This document shows positions 19,114-28,734 of a stretch of DNA of 63,701 nucleotides, piece by piece (the first letter of the stretch is position 1; every line of letters starts with the position of its first letter). Both the position numbers and the translations under genes were made by a program. The notes beneath the pieces were generated by a model that worked only from the letters and a program-made list of their open reading frames with translations, was not told the DNA's origin and ran no database searches. Source of the DNA: Eubacteriales bacterium (GTDB lineage Bacteria > Bacillota > Clostridia > Lachnospirales > Lachnospiraceae); the NCBI GenBank assembly GCA_030524585.1, contig JAUNGJ010000008.1, positions 1 through 63,701 of the forward strand, in the 5' to 3' direction.

Positions 19114-19293
19114 ATAAATAGTCTCCTTTTTTTCGTAGGTACTGTCTGTGCGGCATCCGTGTCAGAATGTGCCGGATACCGTATAAACAGTAATATCTTA
19201 CCACAAAATGGGTATTTTTTAAAGCGATTCTGCGTACTTATACAGTAAAGCATGGCTGAACGATTACATATGCAGAGAGGGGATTGACGGCAG

Positions 19294-19698
19294 GTGAAAT
19301 GGCATTGGGGAATATTTTTCGCTTTTAGTCTGATCTGTCTGACCGGATGCAGTATTCGGTCGGTCAGTACGGAGAAGGTAAAAGACCTGTCTTATGAGCT
19401 GGTAGAGGAACCGGATATTCCGGAAGAAATGAGGGAGCCTATAAGCAGGAGGCAGGAGGAACCATTTCTTCTCACCTATGCGGATAATGGCAGGCTTTAC
19501 ATCGCCAGAGGCTATGGGAAGCAGGAGACGGACGGATATGAGATACAGGTGTTGGCGCTTTACGAGAGTGAGAATGCGATCGTACTGAAGACCGCCTTTT
19601 TGGGGCCGGAGCCGGATACGGAAGTTTCCGAAGAGCCTGCCTGTCCCTATATTGTTGTCCAGACGGAATACAGTAATAAATATGTGATGACAGAATAA
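19294..19698 (+). CDS. PrcB-like lipoprotein
   Basis: 134 residues from a GTG. A short signal peptide ends in the lipobox SLICLTGC, so Cys19 or so is probably lipidated. The C-terminal half (DNGRLYIARGYGKQETDGYEIQVLALYESENAIVLKTAFLGP... CPYIVVQTE) matches the PrcB C-terminal domain, first named in a spirochaete protease complex. In Clostridia these small lipoproteins often lie near sporulation genes. It precedes the SPOCS-LysM gene by about ten bases, so the two are probably co-expressed. Confidence 0.72.
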   Translation: MKWHWGIFFAFSLICLTGCSIRSVSTEKVKDLSYELVEEPDIPEEMREPISRRQEEPFLLTYADNGRLYIARGYGKQETDGYEIQVLALYESENAIVLKTAFLGPEPDTEVSEEPACPYIVVQTEYSNKYVMTE

Positions 19699-19709
19699 GG
19701 AGGATGCAG

Positions 19710-21269
19710 ATGGAGCAGTTAAAGAAAGTAATTCGAAAAAATGTTACGGGAAGAGGAATGACGGATCAGTTCTATGTGGATGGAGATGTAAATGTACCGG
19801 ATGCGAAAGGTGATGTGGGACGGATTGTATACAGCCAGGGAAAGCTTAAGATTGATGATATGAAGGTTGTGGAAAACTATGTCCGGGTATCCGGCAAAGT
19901 TCTGTATCAGATTTTGTATGTAATCGACAGCGGGGAGCAGAGAATGTCATCCCTACAGGGTAAGCTTCCATTTGAAGAGATGGTATATACGGAGGAAGAG
20001 CCGAAGGGAGCGGTATTTTTAAAAGAAGGAAGTGCAGAGCTGTCGGTATCTGTGATCCACTCCCGGAAGCTTAGCCTGAAAGCAATGGTGGAGATGGAGC
20101 TGTCTTCCGAATGTGAGGAGGAAGAGGTGCTGACACTGGATGTGGAAGAGGAGCCGGGGTTATATCGGCGGTGGGAAAGCAAAGACATATTAAAGCTTCA
20201 TGCGGTGAAAAAGGATATTTACCGGATCAAGGAGGAGTTCTCCCTTCCCGGGACGGCAGAGACCATAGGCAACGTGCTTTTTTCTGAGGTTTCACAGCGA
20301 AAACTGGACACCAGACTTGGGACGGATGAGCTTTTGCTCCGGGGAGAACTGCTGGTATTCCTTCTATATGAATCCCTGGACGGGAAAATGGCCTGGACGG
20401 AGCAGACAGTTTCTTATGAGGGACGGATAGAATGTCCTGGCGCAGAGGACACGATGTATCACCACCTGTCCGGGAGAATTACGGATGAAAATGTTGATGT
20501 GCGCATGGATGAGGACGGCGAGATGCGTATTGTCGGGGTGGAGGCTACCGTAGAGGTTCGGGTGGCCGTTTACAGTGAAGAAAAGCTGGATATCCTAAAG
20601 GATATTTATTCTTTGCAGAAGACGCTGAAACCGGAGACGGAACGGATCGGGGTATCCGGACTAATGATGCAAAAATCCGCCCAATACAAGTATTTAGAAC
20701 AGCTGTCCATACCGGAGCTTAGAAATGGGATTCTTCAGATCTGCCACACGGGAGGAAACATAAAGATCGAGCACACGGAGATCGTGTCTGACGGAATTAT
20801 GGCGGAGGGAGTACTTCATATCTGCTTTCTGTATGTGAAAGCAGACGATGAAGCGCCCTTTGAGATGTGGCAGGGAATGGTGCCGTTTACCCATGTGATT
20901 GAATGCAGCGGCATTACCGGGGATATGCAGTATGACCTTGGAGGTATTTTAGAGCAGCTGAATGTGGGGCTGTTGGGAAATGGTGAGGCAGAGGTAAAAG
21001 CATCCATTGATTTTCAGGTGTTCCTGAGGAAGCCGGAGGAGATTGCAAATATTCGGACGATTGAAACGGAACCGCTGGATATGGAACAATTATCCAAAGC
21101 GCCGGGAATCGTGGGATATATCGTAAAAGAAGGGGATGAACTGTGGGAGCTTGCAAAGCGCTATCACACTACCACAGAGGGAATTCGAAGCGTGAATGGG
21201 CTGGAAGGAGACAGCTTAAAGACGGGCGAAAAAATATTGATTTTTAAAGAGAATATGAGTATACTGTAG
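19710..21269 (+). CDS. SPOCS (DUF3794) and LysM domain protein
   Basis: 519 residues from the ATG at 19710; AAGGAGG at 19697-19703 is six bases upstream, while the earlier ATG at 19704 abuts it. Two SPOCS/DUF3794 regions are suggested (near 30-130 and 180-280), and a C-terminal LysM domain VKEGDELWELAKRYHTTTEGIRSVN...TGEKILIF (near 470-515). SPOCS-LysM proteins such as SafA- or CotL-like members are linked to the spore surface. No signal peptide, consistent with assembly on the forespore from the mother cell. Its place among spoIIR and other genes fits a sporulation role. Confidence 0.82.
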   Translation: MEQLKKVIRKNVTGRGMTDQFYVDGDVNVPDAKGDVGRIVYSQGKLKIDDMKVVENYVRVSGKVLYQILYVIDSGEQRMSSLQGKLPFEEMVYTEEEPKGAVFLKEGSAELSVSVIHSRKLSLKAMVEMELSSECEEEEVLTLDVEEEPGLYRRWESKDILKLHAVKKDIYRIKEEFSLPGTAETIGNVLFSEVSQRKLDTRLGTDELLLRGELLVFLLYESLDGKMAWTEQTVSYEGRIECPGAEDTMYHHLSGRITDENVDVRMDEDGEMRIVGVEATVEVRVAVYSEEKLDILKDIYSLQKTLKPETERIGVSGLMMQKSAQYKYLEQLSIPELRNGILQICHTGGNIKIEHTEIVSDGIMAEGVLHICFLYVKADDEAPFEMWQGMVPFTHVIECSGITGDMQYDLGGILEQLNVGLLGNGEAEVKASIDFQVFLRKPEEIANIRTIETEPLDMEQLSKAPGIVGYIVKEGDELWELAKRYHTTTEGIRSVNGLEGDSLKTGEKILIFKENMSIL

Positions 21270-21301
21270 GTACACTGTATACAAGATACAAGGAGAATAC
21301 A

Positions 21302-22177
21302 ATGGATAAATTGGAATTAAAGGCACTGGGAAAAATCAATCTGGGACTTGATATTTTGGGGCAGCTTGAGAACGGATATCACCAGGTCAGAATGGTCATG
21401 CAGACGGTTTATCTCTATGACCGGGTCATTCTGGAAAAGAAGAAAACACCGGGGATCGGGATTGAGACGAACCTGAATTTTCTTCCGGTGAATGAGAATA
21501 ATATTGCCTACAGGGCGGCAGATCTGCTGATAAAGGAGTTCGGACTTTCGGATGGGCTGAGGATCACACTGGATAAGCACATTCCGGTAGCGGCAGGAAT
21601 GGCCGGCGGAAGCGCCGATGCGGCAGCAGTTCTTTTTGGAATGAATCGGATGTATGAGCTGGGGCTTTCGGAGGAGGAACTGAAGAAACGGGGTGTTAGC
21701 CTCGGGGCAGATGTTCCATACTGTATTATGCGGGGAACCGTGCTGGCGGAGGGAATTGGCGAGAGACTTACTCCGCTGCCGCCGCTTCCCAGGTGCTATA
21801 TACTGATTGCGAAGCCGCCGCTCAGCGCATCGACAGAGACAGTTTATGATAAATTTGATGCGTTGGATGAAGTGGAGCATCCGGATATCGACGGCATTAT
21901 CAGAGGGATTGAGACATCCGATATCCGGCAGGCTGCAGCCAGCATGGGTAATGTGCTGGAGCAGGTTATGCTTCCGGAATATCCGGTTATTGGTGAGATT
22001 AAGAAAACTATGCTGGATGCCGGCGCTCTGGGCGCCATGATGAGCGGAAGCGGTCCTACGGTATTTGGAATATTTGACAGCCGGAGTACGGCAAAGAAGG
22101 CAGCCCTTAAGATACGGAACAGGAACCTGAGCAGGCAGGTGTATGTGACGAATGTGCACAATGTAAGGAGGAAGTAA
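21302..22177 (+). CDS. ispE: 4-diphosphocytidyl-2-C-methyl-D-erythritol kinase
   Basis: 291 residues. GHMP kinase with LGKINLGLDILG at the N-terminus, the ATP loop PVAAGMAGGSADAAAVLFGMN (near 96-116) and the C-terminal GALGAMMSGSGPTVFGIF. It phosphorylates CDP-methylerythritol in the MEP isoprenoid pathway. Its TAA overlaps the GntR gene start by one base. Confidence 0.95.
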   Translation: MDKLELKALGKINLGLDILGQLENGYHQVRMVMQTVYLYDRVILEKKKTPGIGIETNLNFLPVNENNIAYRAADLLIKEFGLSDGLRITLDKHIPVAAGMAGGSADAAAVLFGMNRMYELGLSEEELKKRGVSLGADVPYCIMRGTVLAEGIGERLTPLPPLPRCYILIAKPPLSASTETVYDKFDALDEVEHPDIDGIIRGIETSDIRQAAASMGNVLEQVMLPEYPVIGEIKKTMLDAGALGAMMSGSGPTVFGIFDSRSTAKKAALKIRNRNLSRQVYVTNVHNVRRK

Positions 22178-22899
22178 TGAAGGAACCGAACTTTGAAGTG
22201 ACTATGAACGAGTATTTACCGCTTCGGGATGTGGTATTTAACACACTGCGGCAGGCGATTCTTCGGGGAGAACTAAAGCCCGGGGAGCGTCTGATGGAGA
22301 TCCAGCTTGCTAATAAGCTGGGGGTTAGCCGGACGCCGATCCGGGAGGCGATCCGCAAGCTCGAGCTGGAAGGTCTGGTTCTGATGATACCGAGAAAAGG
22401 TGCGGAAGTGGCAGAGATCACGGAGAAGAATCTGCGGGACGTGCTGGAGGTAAGAGAAGCGCTGGAAGCACTGTCGGTGGAGCTTGCCTGCGACCATGTC
22501 ACGGAGGATCAGATCTGTGAGATGAAAATGGCAGCCAAAGCATTTGAGAATGCACTGAAGAGCGGCGATGTGACGAAGATCGCGGAAGCGGATGTACAGT
22601 TTCATGACGTGATTGCGCTTGCGACAGACAATCAGAAGCTGATACAGCTTCTGAATAATCTGCGGGAGCAGATGTACCGTTACCGCGTGGAATATCTGAA
22701 GAATGAGCAGGTATATCCGCAGCTGATTGAAGAACATGATATGCTGATTGAAGCAATTCGGGAGCGGCGGAAGGACAGAGCGGCAGAGATTGTATGTCAG
22801 CATATTGATAATCAGGCAGAAGCAATCAGCGGTCTGATCCGCACCAAAAAAGCGCTTCGGACTACAGGGCAGCGAATCGAAATTCAAAGCAGAAAATAA
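22177..22899 (+). CDS. GntR-family regulator, FadR/FCD subfamily
   Basis: 240 residues. Winged helix at 15-80 (LRQAILRGELKPGERLMEIQLANKLGVSRTPIREAIRKLELEGLV) followed by an all-helical FCD effector domain with VREALEALSVELAC and QFHDVIALATDN, the latter holding the usual metal-site Asp/His. The target is not evident. Coupling to ispE by one-base overlap is common in Clostridia and may not mean regulation of isoprenoids. Confidence 0.9.
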   Translation: MKEPNFEVTMNEYLPLRDVVFNTLRQAILRGELKPGERLMEIQLANKLGVSRTPIREAIRKLELEGLVLMIPRKGAEVAEITEKNLRDVLEVREALEALSVELACDHVTEDQICEMKMAAKAFENALKSGDVTKIAEADVQFHDVIALATDNQKLIQLLNNLREQMYRYRVEYLKNEQVYPQLIEEHDMLIEAIRERRKDRAAEIVCQHIDNQAEAISGLIRTKKALRTTGQRIEIQSRK

Positions 22900-22961
22900 A
22901 GTAACGGAATAAATTGGAAAAAACTGGTACATACTCCGGATAGGAAAGGAGTGTGTACATA

Positions 22962-23642
22962 GTGAAAAACAGAGAGCGATTCGGATTTGAGAAAAAAGAT
23001 GGAGAGCTGTCCGGGCAGAGGTTTCATGGAATCTGTCTGGTGACGGCGATCGTGATAGCGTCCGTGCTTACCGCATGGGTGACGGCACAGAGAGGGCTTC
23101 TGGTGGAGGCGAGAACCCAGATGGCAACAGAGGAGCTGGCAGAGCAGGTGCTGCGGTTTCATGTGCTGGCAGACAGTGACAGCACAGAAGACCAGCAGGT
23201 CAAGATGAAAGTAAAGGAAGCAGTTCTTTCATATCTGCAGGAACAGATGGCAGGGGAGCGTACGCTTGACGGAACGAAGCAATTTGTGCGGGAGCATCTG
23301 GAAGAAATCGCCAGTCTGGCTCAGCAGACGGTGAAGGATGCGGGAAGCTGTGATCTGGCAACAGCAGAAATTGTGAGAGATGAGTTCCCGGAGAAAACCT
23401 ATGGGGACGTTACGTTTCCGGAGGGGACTTATGAGGCGCTGAGAATTCGTATTGGAAGCGGCGAGGGGCATAACTGGTGGTGCTGCCTGTATCCGAATCT
23501 CTGTTTTACGGATGCGGTTTATGGAGAAGTGGTTTCTGAGGATAAGCAGGAACTGAAAGAGCTTCTGGATGAGGACGCTTATGAGATGATTACATGCACC
23601 ACAGACTTTAAGATAAAATGGTTCTTTTTTGAGGACAGGTAA
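22962..23642 (+). CDS. spoIIR: Stage II sporulation protein R
   Basis: 226 residues from the GTG at 22962, ten bases after GGAAAGGAG; the in-frame GTG at 22953 is too close. One N-terminal membrane segment (near 20-40), then the family hallmark QVLRFHVLADSDSTEDQQVKMKVKEAVL. In Bacillus, SpoIIR is secreted from the forespore and triggers SpoIIGA to process pro-sigma-E in the mother cell. It directly precedes the thioesterase gene. This is one of the best markers that the organism can form spores. Confidence 0.93.
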   Translation: MKNRERFGFEKKDGELSGQRFHGICLVTAIVIASVLTAWVTAQRGLLVEARTQMATEELAEQVLRFHVLADSDSTEDQQVKMKVKEAVLSYLQEQMAGERTLDGTKQFVREHLEEIASLAQQTVKDAGSCDLATAEIVRDEFPEKTYGDVTFPEGTYEALRIRIGSGEGHNWWCCLYPNLCFTDAVYGEVVSEDKQELKELLDEDAYEMITCTTDFKIKWFFFEDR

Positions 23643-23655
23643 GGAGAGAGACAGG

Positions 23656-24363
23656 ATGTACACATTTGACAGCAGAATCCGCTACAGTGAGATTGACCAT
23701 CACAGGACGATCACGCTGCCGGGAATCATTAATTATTTTCAGGACTGCAGCACCTTTCAGTCGGAGAGCATCGGATATGGAGTGGACAGGCTGAAGAAGG
23801 AAGGAAAGGCATGGATTCTGTCTTACTGGCAGATCGTGGCAGAGCGCTATCCGAAGCTTGCGGAGCCGGTAAAGGTATGCACATGGGCGACAGGGTTTAA
23901 GGGCTTTCTGGCCGACCGTAATTTCCAGATGCTGGATGCTGAAGGAAACCAGGTGGCCTATGCCAATTCCGTCTGGGTATATATGGACATGAAAAAGGGA
24001 AGACCGGTGCGGCCAGGAGAAGATGAGGTCAAAGCCTATGGGATAGAAGAACCTCTTGACATGGAATACGCACCGCGCAAGATCAGGCTTCCCAAGGAGT
24101 CGGCGGCGGGTGAGAGCTTTCCGGTGCGCAAATATCATATTGATACCAATGAGCATGTGAATAACTGCCAGTATGTGCAGATGGCATTGGAGGTTCTGGA
24201 AGAGGAAATGACGGTTCATCAGGTTCGGGTAGAATATAAGAGGTCGGCAGTGTATAATGATATTATCCTGCCGAAGATTGCAAGAGAAGAAAGCCGCACT
24301 GTGGTAGAGCTCTGCGACCAGAAAGGCGGACTTTACGCGGTGGTGGAATTAATAGGAGAATAA
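23656..24363 (+). CDS. Acyl-ACP thioesterase
   Basis: 235 residues from the ATG at 23656 (AAGGAGA eight bases upstream). Double hot-dog layout: N-terminal RIRYSEIDHHRTITLPGIINYFQDCS and WILSYWQIVAERYP; C-terminal YHIDTNEHVNNCQYVQMALE, which holds the Asp/Asn-His catalytic set seen in FatA/FatB-type enzymes. It releases free fatty acids from acyl carrier protein. Bacterial members act in lipid synthesis of anaerobes. It lies between spoIIR and cvfB. Confidence 0.88.
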   Translation: MYTFDSRIRYSEIDHHRTITLPGIINYFQDCSTFQSESIGYGVDRLKKEGKAWILSYWQIVAERYPKLAEPVKVCTWATGFKGFLADRNFQMLDAEGNQVAYANSVWVYMDMKKGRPVRPGEDEVKAYGIEEPLDMEYAPRKIRLPKESAAGESFPVRKYHIDTNEHVNNCQYVQMALEVLEEEMTVHQVRVEYKRSAVYNDIILPKIAREESRTVVELCDQKGGLYAVVELIGE

Positions 24364-24366
24364 ACA

Positions 24367-25200
24367 ATGGCAATGGAGAAAAATCTTGGTAGGAAACTTA
24401 CCTTAATGGTAGTAAAAAAAGTAGAATTTGGCGTATATTTGGGGAACCCGGAGGACAAGGTCCTGCTTCCGAAAAAGCAGGTGCCGGAAGGAACAGAGAT
24501 TGGGGATTCGCTGGAAGTGTTTCTGTATAAGGATTCCAGGGACCGGCTGATTGCGACAACCAATGAACCGAAGATCACCCTGGGCCAGGTGAAGGCGCTG
24601 AAGGTATTGGATACAGGCAAGATTGGAGCATTTCTTGATTGGGGACTTGAGAAGGATCTGCTGCTTCCCTTTAAGGAGCAGACAGCCAGGGTGAAGCCGG
24701 GAGACGAGTGCCTGGTAAGTCTCTATGTGGATAAGAGCGGGCGCCTTTGCGGAACCATGAAGGTATATGAGAAATTAAGCAAGGATTCCCCATACCAGAA
24801 GGATGATAAGGTGCAGGGAATTATCTATGAAAAGAGCGATAATTTTGGCTGGTTTGTGGCAGTGGATGACAAATACTGCGCACTGGTTCCGAAGCGGGAG
24901 GCTTTTGGAAATTACCGGGTAGGCGACCGGATAGAGGCCAGAGTGACCGGGGTCAAGCCGGACGGTAAGCTGGATTTAAGTATCCGGGAGAAGGCCTTTA
25001 TCCAGATGGATGTGGACGCGGAGAATCTGCTGAGGGACTTAAACCTGCGGGGCGGAGCCTATCCATTTACGGATAAGGCGGATGCGGAGCTGATCAAACG
25101 GGAGACCGGACTAAGTAAGAATGCCTTTAAACGGGCGGTAGGACGGCTTCTAAAAGAAGGAAAGATTGAGATTACAGCTGACGGTATCCGGACAAAATAA
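24367..25200 (+). CDS. cvfB: S1-domain RNA-binding protein, CvfB type
   Basis: 277 residues. Three S1-like segments (LTLMVVKKVEFGVYLG, ALKVLDTGKIGAFLDWGLEKDLLLPF, QGIIYEKSDNFGWFVAVDDKYCALVP) and a C-terminal winged helix (DADAELIKRETGLSKNAFKRAVGRLLKEGKIEI pattern) match CvfB/YitL. It binds RNA and influences virulence-factor or stress-gene expression in staphylococci; its role here is unproven. A small hairpin spans its stop codon. Confidence 0.9.
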   Translation: MAMEKNLGRKLTLMVVKKVEFGVYLGNPEDKVLLPKKQVPEGTEIGDSLEVFLYKDSRDRLIATTNEPKITLGQVKALKVLDTGKIGAFLDWGLEKDLLLPFKEQTARVKPGDECLVSLYVDKSGRLCGTMKVYEKLSKDSPYQKDDKVQGIIYEKSDNFGWFVAVDDKYCALVPKREAFGNYRVGDRIEARVTGVKPDGKLDLSIREKAFIQMDVDAENLLRDLNLRGGAYPFTDKADAELIKRETGLSKNAFKRAVGRLLKEGKIEITADGIRTK

Positions 25201-25208
25201 CCGGATAC
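25184..25208 (+). promoter_or_regulatory. Stem-loop across the cvfB stop codon
   Basis: GTATCCGG pairs with CCGGATAC around a nine-base loop that contains the TAA stop. There is no T run, so it may act on mRNA stability or on translation between cvfB and dnaE rather than ending transcription. Confidence 0.45.
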
Positions 25209-25248
25209 AGATACTATCAATTGTTACATAAGAAAGCAGGGTGCGGGA

Positions 25249-28200
25249 ATGGCATTTGCACATTTACATGTCCATACAGAATACAGTCTGTTGGATGGTT
25301 CCAATAAAATAAAAGAGTGCGTGGCACGGGTGAAGGAGCTTGGCATGAACAGCGTGGCGATCACAGACCACGGCGTTATGTATGGTGTGATTGATTTTTA
25401 CCGTGCGGCGAAGGCGGCGGGAATCAAGCCGGTTCTGGGAAGCGAGGTCTATGTGGCGCCCGGTTCCAGATTCAGCAAGGAGCCGGGACAGGGGAATGAG
25501 GACCGGTACTATCATCTGGTGCTGCTTGCGGAAAATGATACCGGATATCATAATCTGATGAAGATTGTATCCAGAGGATTTACGGAAGGATATTATTATA
25601 AGCCGCGGGTGGACATGGAGGTACTGGAGACTTATCATGAGGGCATCATTGCCTTAAGCGCATGTCTGGCCGGAGAGGTGCAGCGGAATGTGGCGAGAGG
25701 AATGTATGAAGAAGGACGTGAGGCGGCCCTCAGATACGAGCGTATTTTCGGTAAGGGCAATTTCTTTCTGGAGCTTCAGGATCACGGGATCCCCATGCAG
25801 CAGACGGTCAATCAGGCGCTGCTGCGCATGAGTAAAGAGACCGGGATTCCGCTGGTGGCTACCAATGACGTCCACTATACCTATGCGGATGATGTGAAGC
25901 CTCATGATATTCTGCTCTGTCTGCAGACGGGAAAGAAGCTGGCAGACGAAGACCGGATGCGCTATGAAGGGGGACAGTATTATATTAAGTCCGAGGAACA
26001 GATGCGGGAATTGTTTCCCTATGCGCTGGAAGCGCTGGAAAATACCCAGAAGATAGCAGACCGATGTAATGTGGAGATCGAATTCGGAGTGACTAAGCTC
26101 CCGAAATATGATGTGCCGGAAGGGTACACCTCCTGGGAGTATCTGAATAAGTTATGCTTTGAAGGCCTGAAGGAGCGTTACCGGCCGGTAACAAGTGAAC
26201 TGACAGAACGGTTAAATTATGAGCTGTCGGTAATCCGGACCATGGGATATGTGGATTATTTCCTGATTGTCTGGGATTTCATCAAATATGCAAAGGATCA
26301 TGGAATCATGGTAGGGCCGGGCAGAGGTTCGGCGGCCGGAAGTCTGGTGTCCTACTGTCTGGGGATCACCACCATTGATCCGACAAAATATCAGCTTCTG
26401 TTTGAGAGGTTTTTGAATCCGGAGCGTGTGTCCATGCCGGATATTGACGTGGATTTTGCGCCGGAGGGACGGCAGAAGGTGATTGATTATGTAAGTGAAA
26501 AATACGGGGCTGACTGTGTGGTACAGATCGTAACCTTCGGAACGATGGCGGCAAGGGCGGTCATCCGCGATGTGGGGCGCGTCATGGATCTGCCCTATGC
26601 GTTTGTGGATAATATTGCCAAGATGGTTCCCCAGGAGCTCAATATCACCCTGGATAAGGCGCTGACCATGAATCCGGATTTTCGGAAGATGTATCAGGAA
26701 GACGAACAGGTGAAAGAGCTGGTGGACATGTCCAGACGTCTGGAAGGACTTCCAAGGCATACCTCCATGCATGCTGCCGGCGTGGTGATCAGCCAGAAAT
26801 CGATTGACGAATATGTTCCGCTGTCTCTCGGCTCGGACGGCTCGGTAACGACTCAGTTTACCATGACTACGCTGGAAGAGCTGGGACTATTGAAGATGGA
26901 TTTCCTGGGGCTGAGGAACCTGACGGTTATTAAGACCGCAGTGGATCTGATTAAGAAGAGTACGGGAAGAGAGCTTGATCTGGATACCATTGATTACGAC
27001 GATAAGGATGTGCTGGAGTATGTAGGTACGGGGCGGACCGAGGGAATATTCCAGCTGGAAAGCGCAGGAATGAAGAGCTTCATGAAGGAGTTAAAGCCTC
27101 AGAGTCTGGAGGATATTATTGCGGGAATCGCGCTGTACCGTCCGGGTCCGATGGACTTTATTCCTCAGTATATCAAGGGAAAGAACAGCCAGGATACGAT
27201 TACCTATGATTGTCCTCAGCTGGAACCGATCCTGGAGCCAACCTACGGCTGTATCGTGTATCAGGAGCAGGTAATGCAGATCGTCCGTGATCTGGCAGGC
27301 TATACACTGGGACGGAGCGATCTGCTCCGCCGTGCCATGTCCAAGAAAAAGGGCGAGGTAATGCAGAAGGAACGGCAGAATTTTGTCTATGGAAATGAAG
27401 CGGAAGGAGTGCCGGGCTGCGTAAACAATGGCATTGATGAGGCGACGGCCAATAAGATCTATGACGAGATGATTGATTTTGCCAAGTATGCATTTAACAA
27501 ATCCCATGCGGCGGCCTATGCGGTGGTATCCTATCAGACGGCTTATCTGAAATATTACTATCCGGTGGAATTTATGGCGGCTCTTATGACGTCAGTTATC
27601 GATAATTCCTCCAAGGTGGCGGAGTATATCTACAGCTGCCGCCAGATGGGGATTCAGATCCTGCCTCCGGACATCAATAAAGGAGAGGGAGACTTCTCGG
27701 TAGACAGTGGCAATATCCGATATGGGCTGACTGCCATTAAGAGCGTAGGAAGACCGGTGATTCAGGCAATTATCGAAGAGCGGACGGCTCGGGGAGCATA
27801 TAAGAATCTGAAGGATTTTATAGAGAGGCTTTCCGGTAGGGAGGTCAACAAGCGGACTATCGAGAATTTCATTAAGGCAGGAGTATTCGACAGCTTTGGA
27901 GGCACCAGAAAGCAGTTTATGATGATCTATCTTCAGATTCTGGAGCAGGTGAATCAGGAGCGTAAATATTCCATGACGGGGCAGATGTCACTGTTTGATT
28001 TTGTAGATGAAGAGCAGAAAAAGGAATTTGATATTCCCCTTCCCAATGTGGGCGAATATGAGAAGGAGACCAAGCTGGCATTTGAGAAGGAAGTGCTGGG
28101 AGTATATCTGACAGGGCATCCCCTGGAGGATTATGCGGAAAAGTGGAGAAAGAGCATTTCCAGAACTACTCTGGATTTCCAGATCGATGATGAGACCGGA

Positions 28201-28722
28201 CGCTCCAAGGTGAGGGACGGCGCCAGAGAGATCGTGGGCGGTATGATTACTGCCAAGACCATCAAATATACCAAGAATAATAAAACCATGGCATTTCTGA
28301 CCATTGAGGATCTGGCAGGAACCGTGGAGGTCGTGGTATTTCCGAAGGATTATGAAAAGAATCAGAACTACCTGAAGGAGGATGGAAAGGTCTTTGTCAA
28401 AGGACGTGTATCCGAAGAAGATGACGCGCCGAGCAAGCTGATCTGCGAGTCCATTATTCCATTTGAACAGACGAAACGGGAACTGTGGATCCAGTACGCG
28501 GATAAGCTGGCATATATGGAGGATGAGCCACACCTTTTCGATATGCTGAAAGAGTCGGAGGGAGATGACAGTGTGGTTATCTACTGTAAGGCGGAACGAG
28601 CGGTCAAGAGGCTGCCGGCGGGGAGAAATATTCATATTGAGCCGGTCATTCTTGGGAGACTTGCCAACTATTATGGCGAGGCAAGCGTGAAGGTTGTGGA
28701 AAAACCCATTGATAAAAGATAA
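25249..28722 (+). CDS. dnaE: DNA polymerase III alpha subunit, DnaE type
   Basis: 1157 residues. PHP domain at the N-terminus (HLHVHTEYSLLDGSNKI), polymerase catalytic region with PDIDVDFAPEGR (about 396-407; catalytic Asp residues), the YRPGPMDFIPQYI segment, a helix-hairpin-helix region, the internal clamp-binding motif QMSLFDF (912-918) and an OB fold (VGGMITAKTIKYTKNNKTMAFLTIEDL). This is the DnaE1-like replicase. No separate editing domain is seen, so proofreading would rest with PHP or PolC. Start ATG follows GCAGGG weakly. Followed closely by murI. Confidence 0.97.
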   Translation: MAFAHLHVHTEYSLLDGSNKIKECVARVKELGMNSVAITDHGVMYGVIDFYRAAKAAGIKPVLGSEVYVAPGSRFSKEPGQGNEDRYYHLVLLAENDTGYHNLMKIVSRGFTEGYYYKPRVDMEVLETYHEGIIALSACLAGEVQRNVARGMYEEGREAALRYERIFGKGNFFLELQDHGIPMQQTVNQALLRMSKETGIPLVATNDVHYTYADDVKPHDILLCLQTGKKLADEDRMRYEGGQYYIKSEEQMRELFPYALEALENTQKIADRCNVEIEFGVTKLPKYDVPEGYTSWEYLNKLCFEGLKERYRPVTSELTERLNYELSVIRTMGYVDYFLIVWDFIKYAKDHGIMVGPGRGSAAGSLVSYCLGITTIDPTKYQLLFERFLNPERVSMPDIDVDFAPEGRQKVIDYVSEKYGADCVVQIVTFGTMAARAVIRDVGRVMDLPYAFVDNIAKMVPQELNITLDKALTMNPDFRKMYQEDEQVKELVDMSRRLEGLPRHTSMHAAGVVISQKSIDEYVPLSLGSDGSVTTQFTMTTLEELGLLKMDFLGLRNLTVIKTAVDLIKKSTGRELDLDTIDYDDKDVLEYVGTGRTEGIFQLESAGMKSFMKELKPQSLEDIIAGIALYRPGPMDFIPQYIKGKNSQDTITYDCPQLEPILEPTYGCIVYQEQVMQIVRDLAGYTLGRSDLLRRAMSKKKGEVMQKERQNFVYGNEAEGVPGCVNNGIDEATANKIYDEMIDFAKYAFNKSHAAAYAVVSYQTAYLKYYYPVEFMAALMTSVIDNSSKVAEYIYSCRQMGIQILPPDINKGEGDFSVDSGNIRYGLTAIKSVGRPVIQAIIEERTARGAYKNLKDFIERLSGREVNKRTIENFIKAGVFDSFGGTRKQFMMIYLQILEQVNQERKYSMTGQMSLFDFVDEEQKKEFDIPLPNVGEYEKETKLAFEKEVLGVYLTGHPLEDYAEKWRKSISRTTLDFQIDDETGRSKVRDGAREIVGGMITAKTIKYTKNNKTMAFLTIEDLAGTVEVVVFPKDYEKNQNYLKEDGKVFVKGRVSEEDDAPSKLICESIIPFEQTKRELWIQYADKLAYMEDEPHLFDMLKESEGDDSVVIYCKAERAVKRLPAGRNIHIEPVILGRLANYYGEASVKVVEKPIDKR

Positions 28723-28734
28723 GGGGGATTGTTT

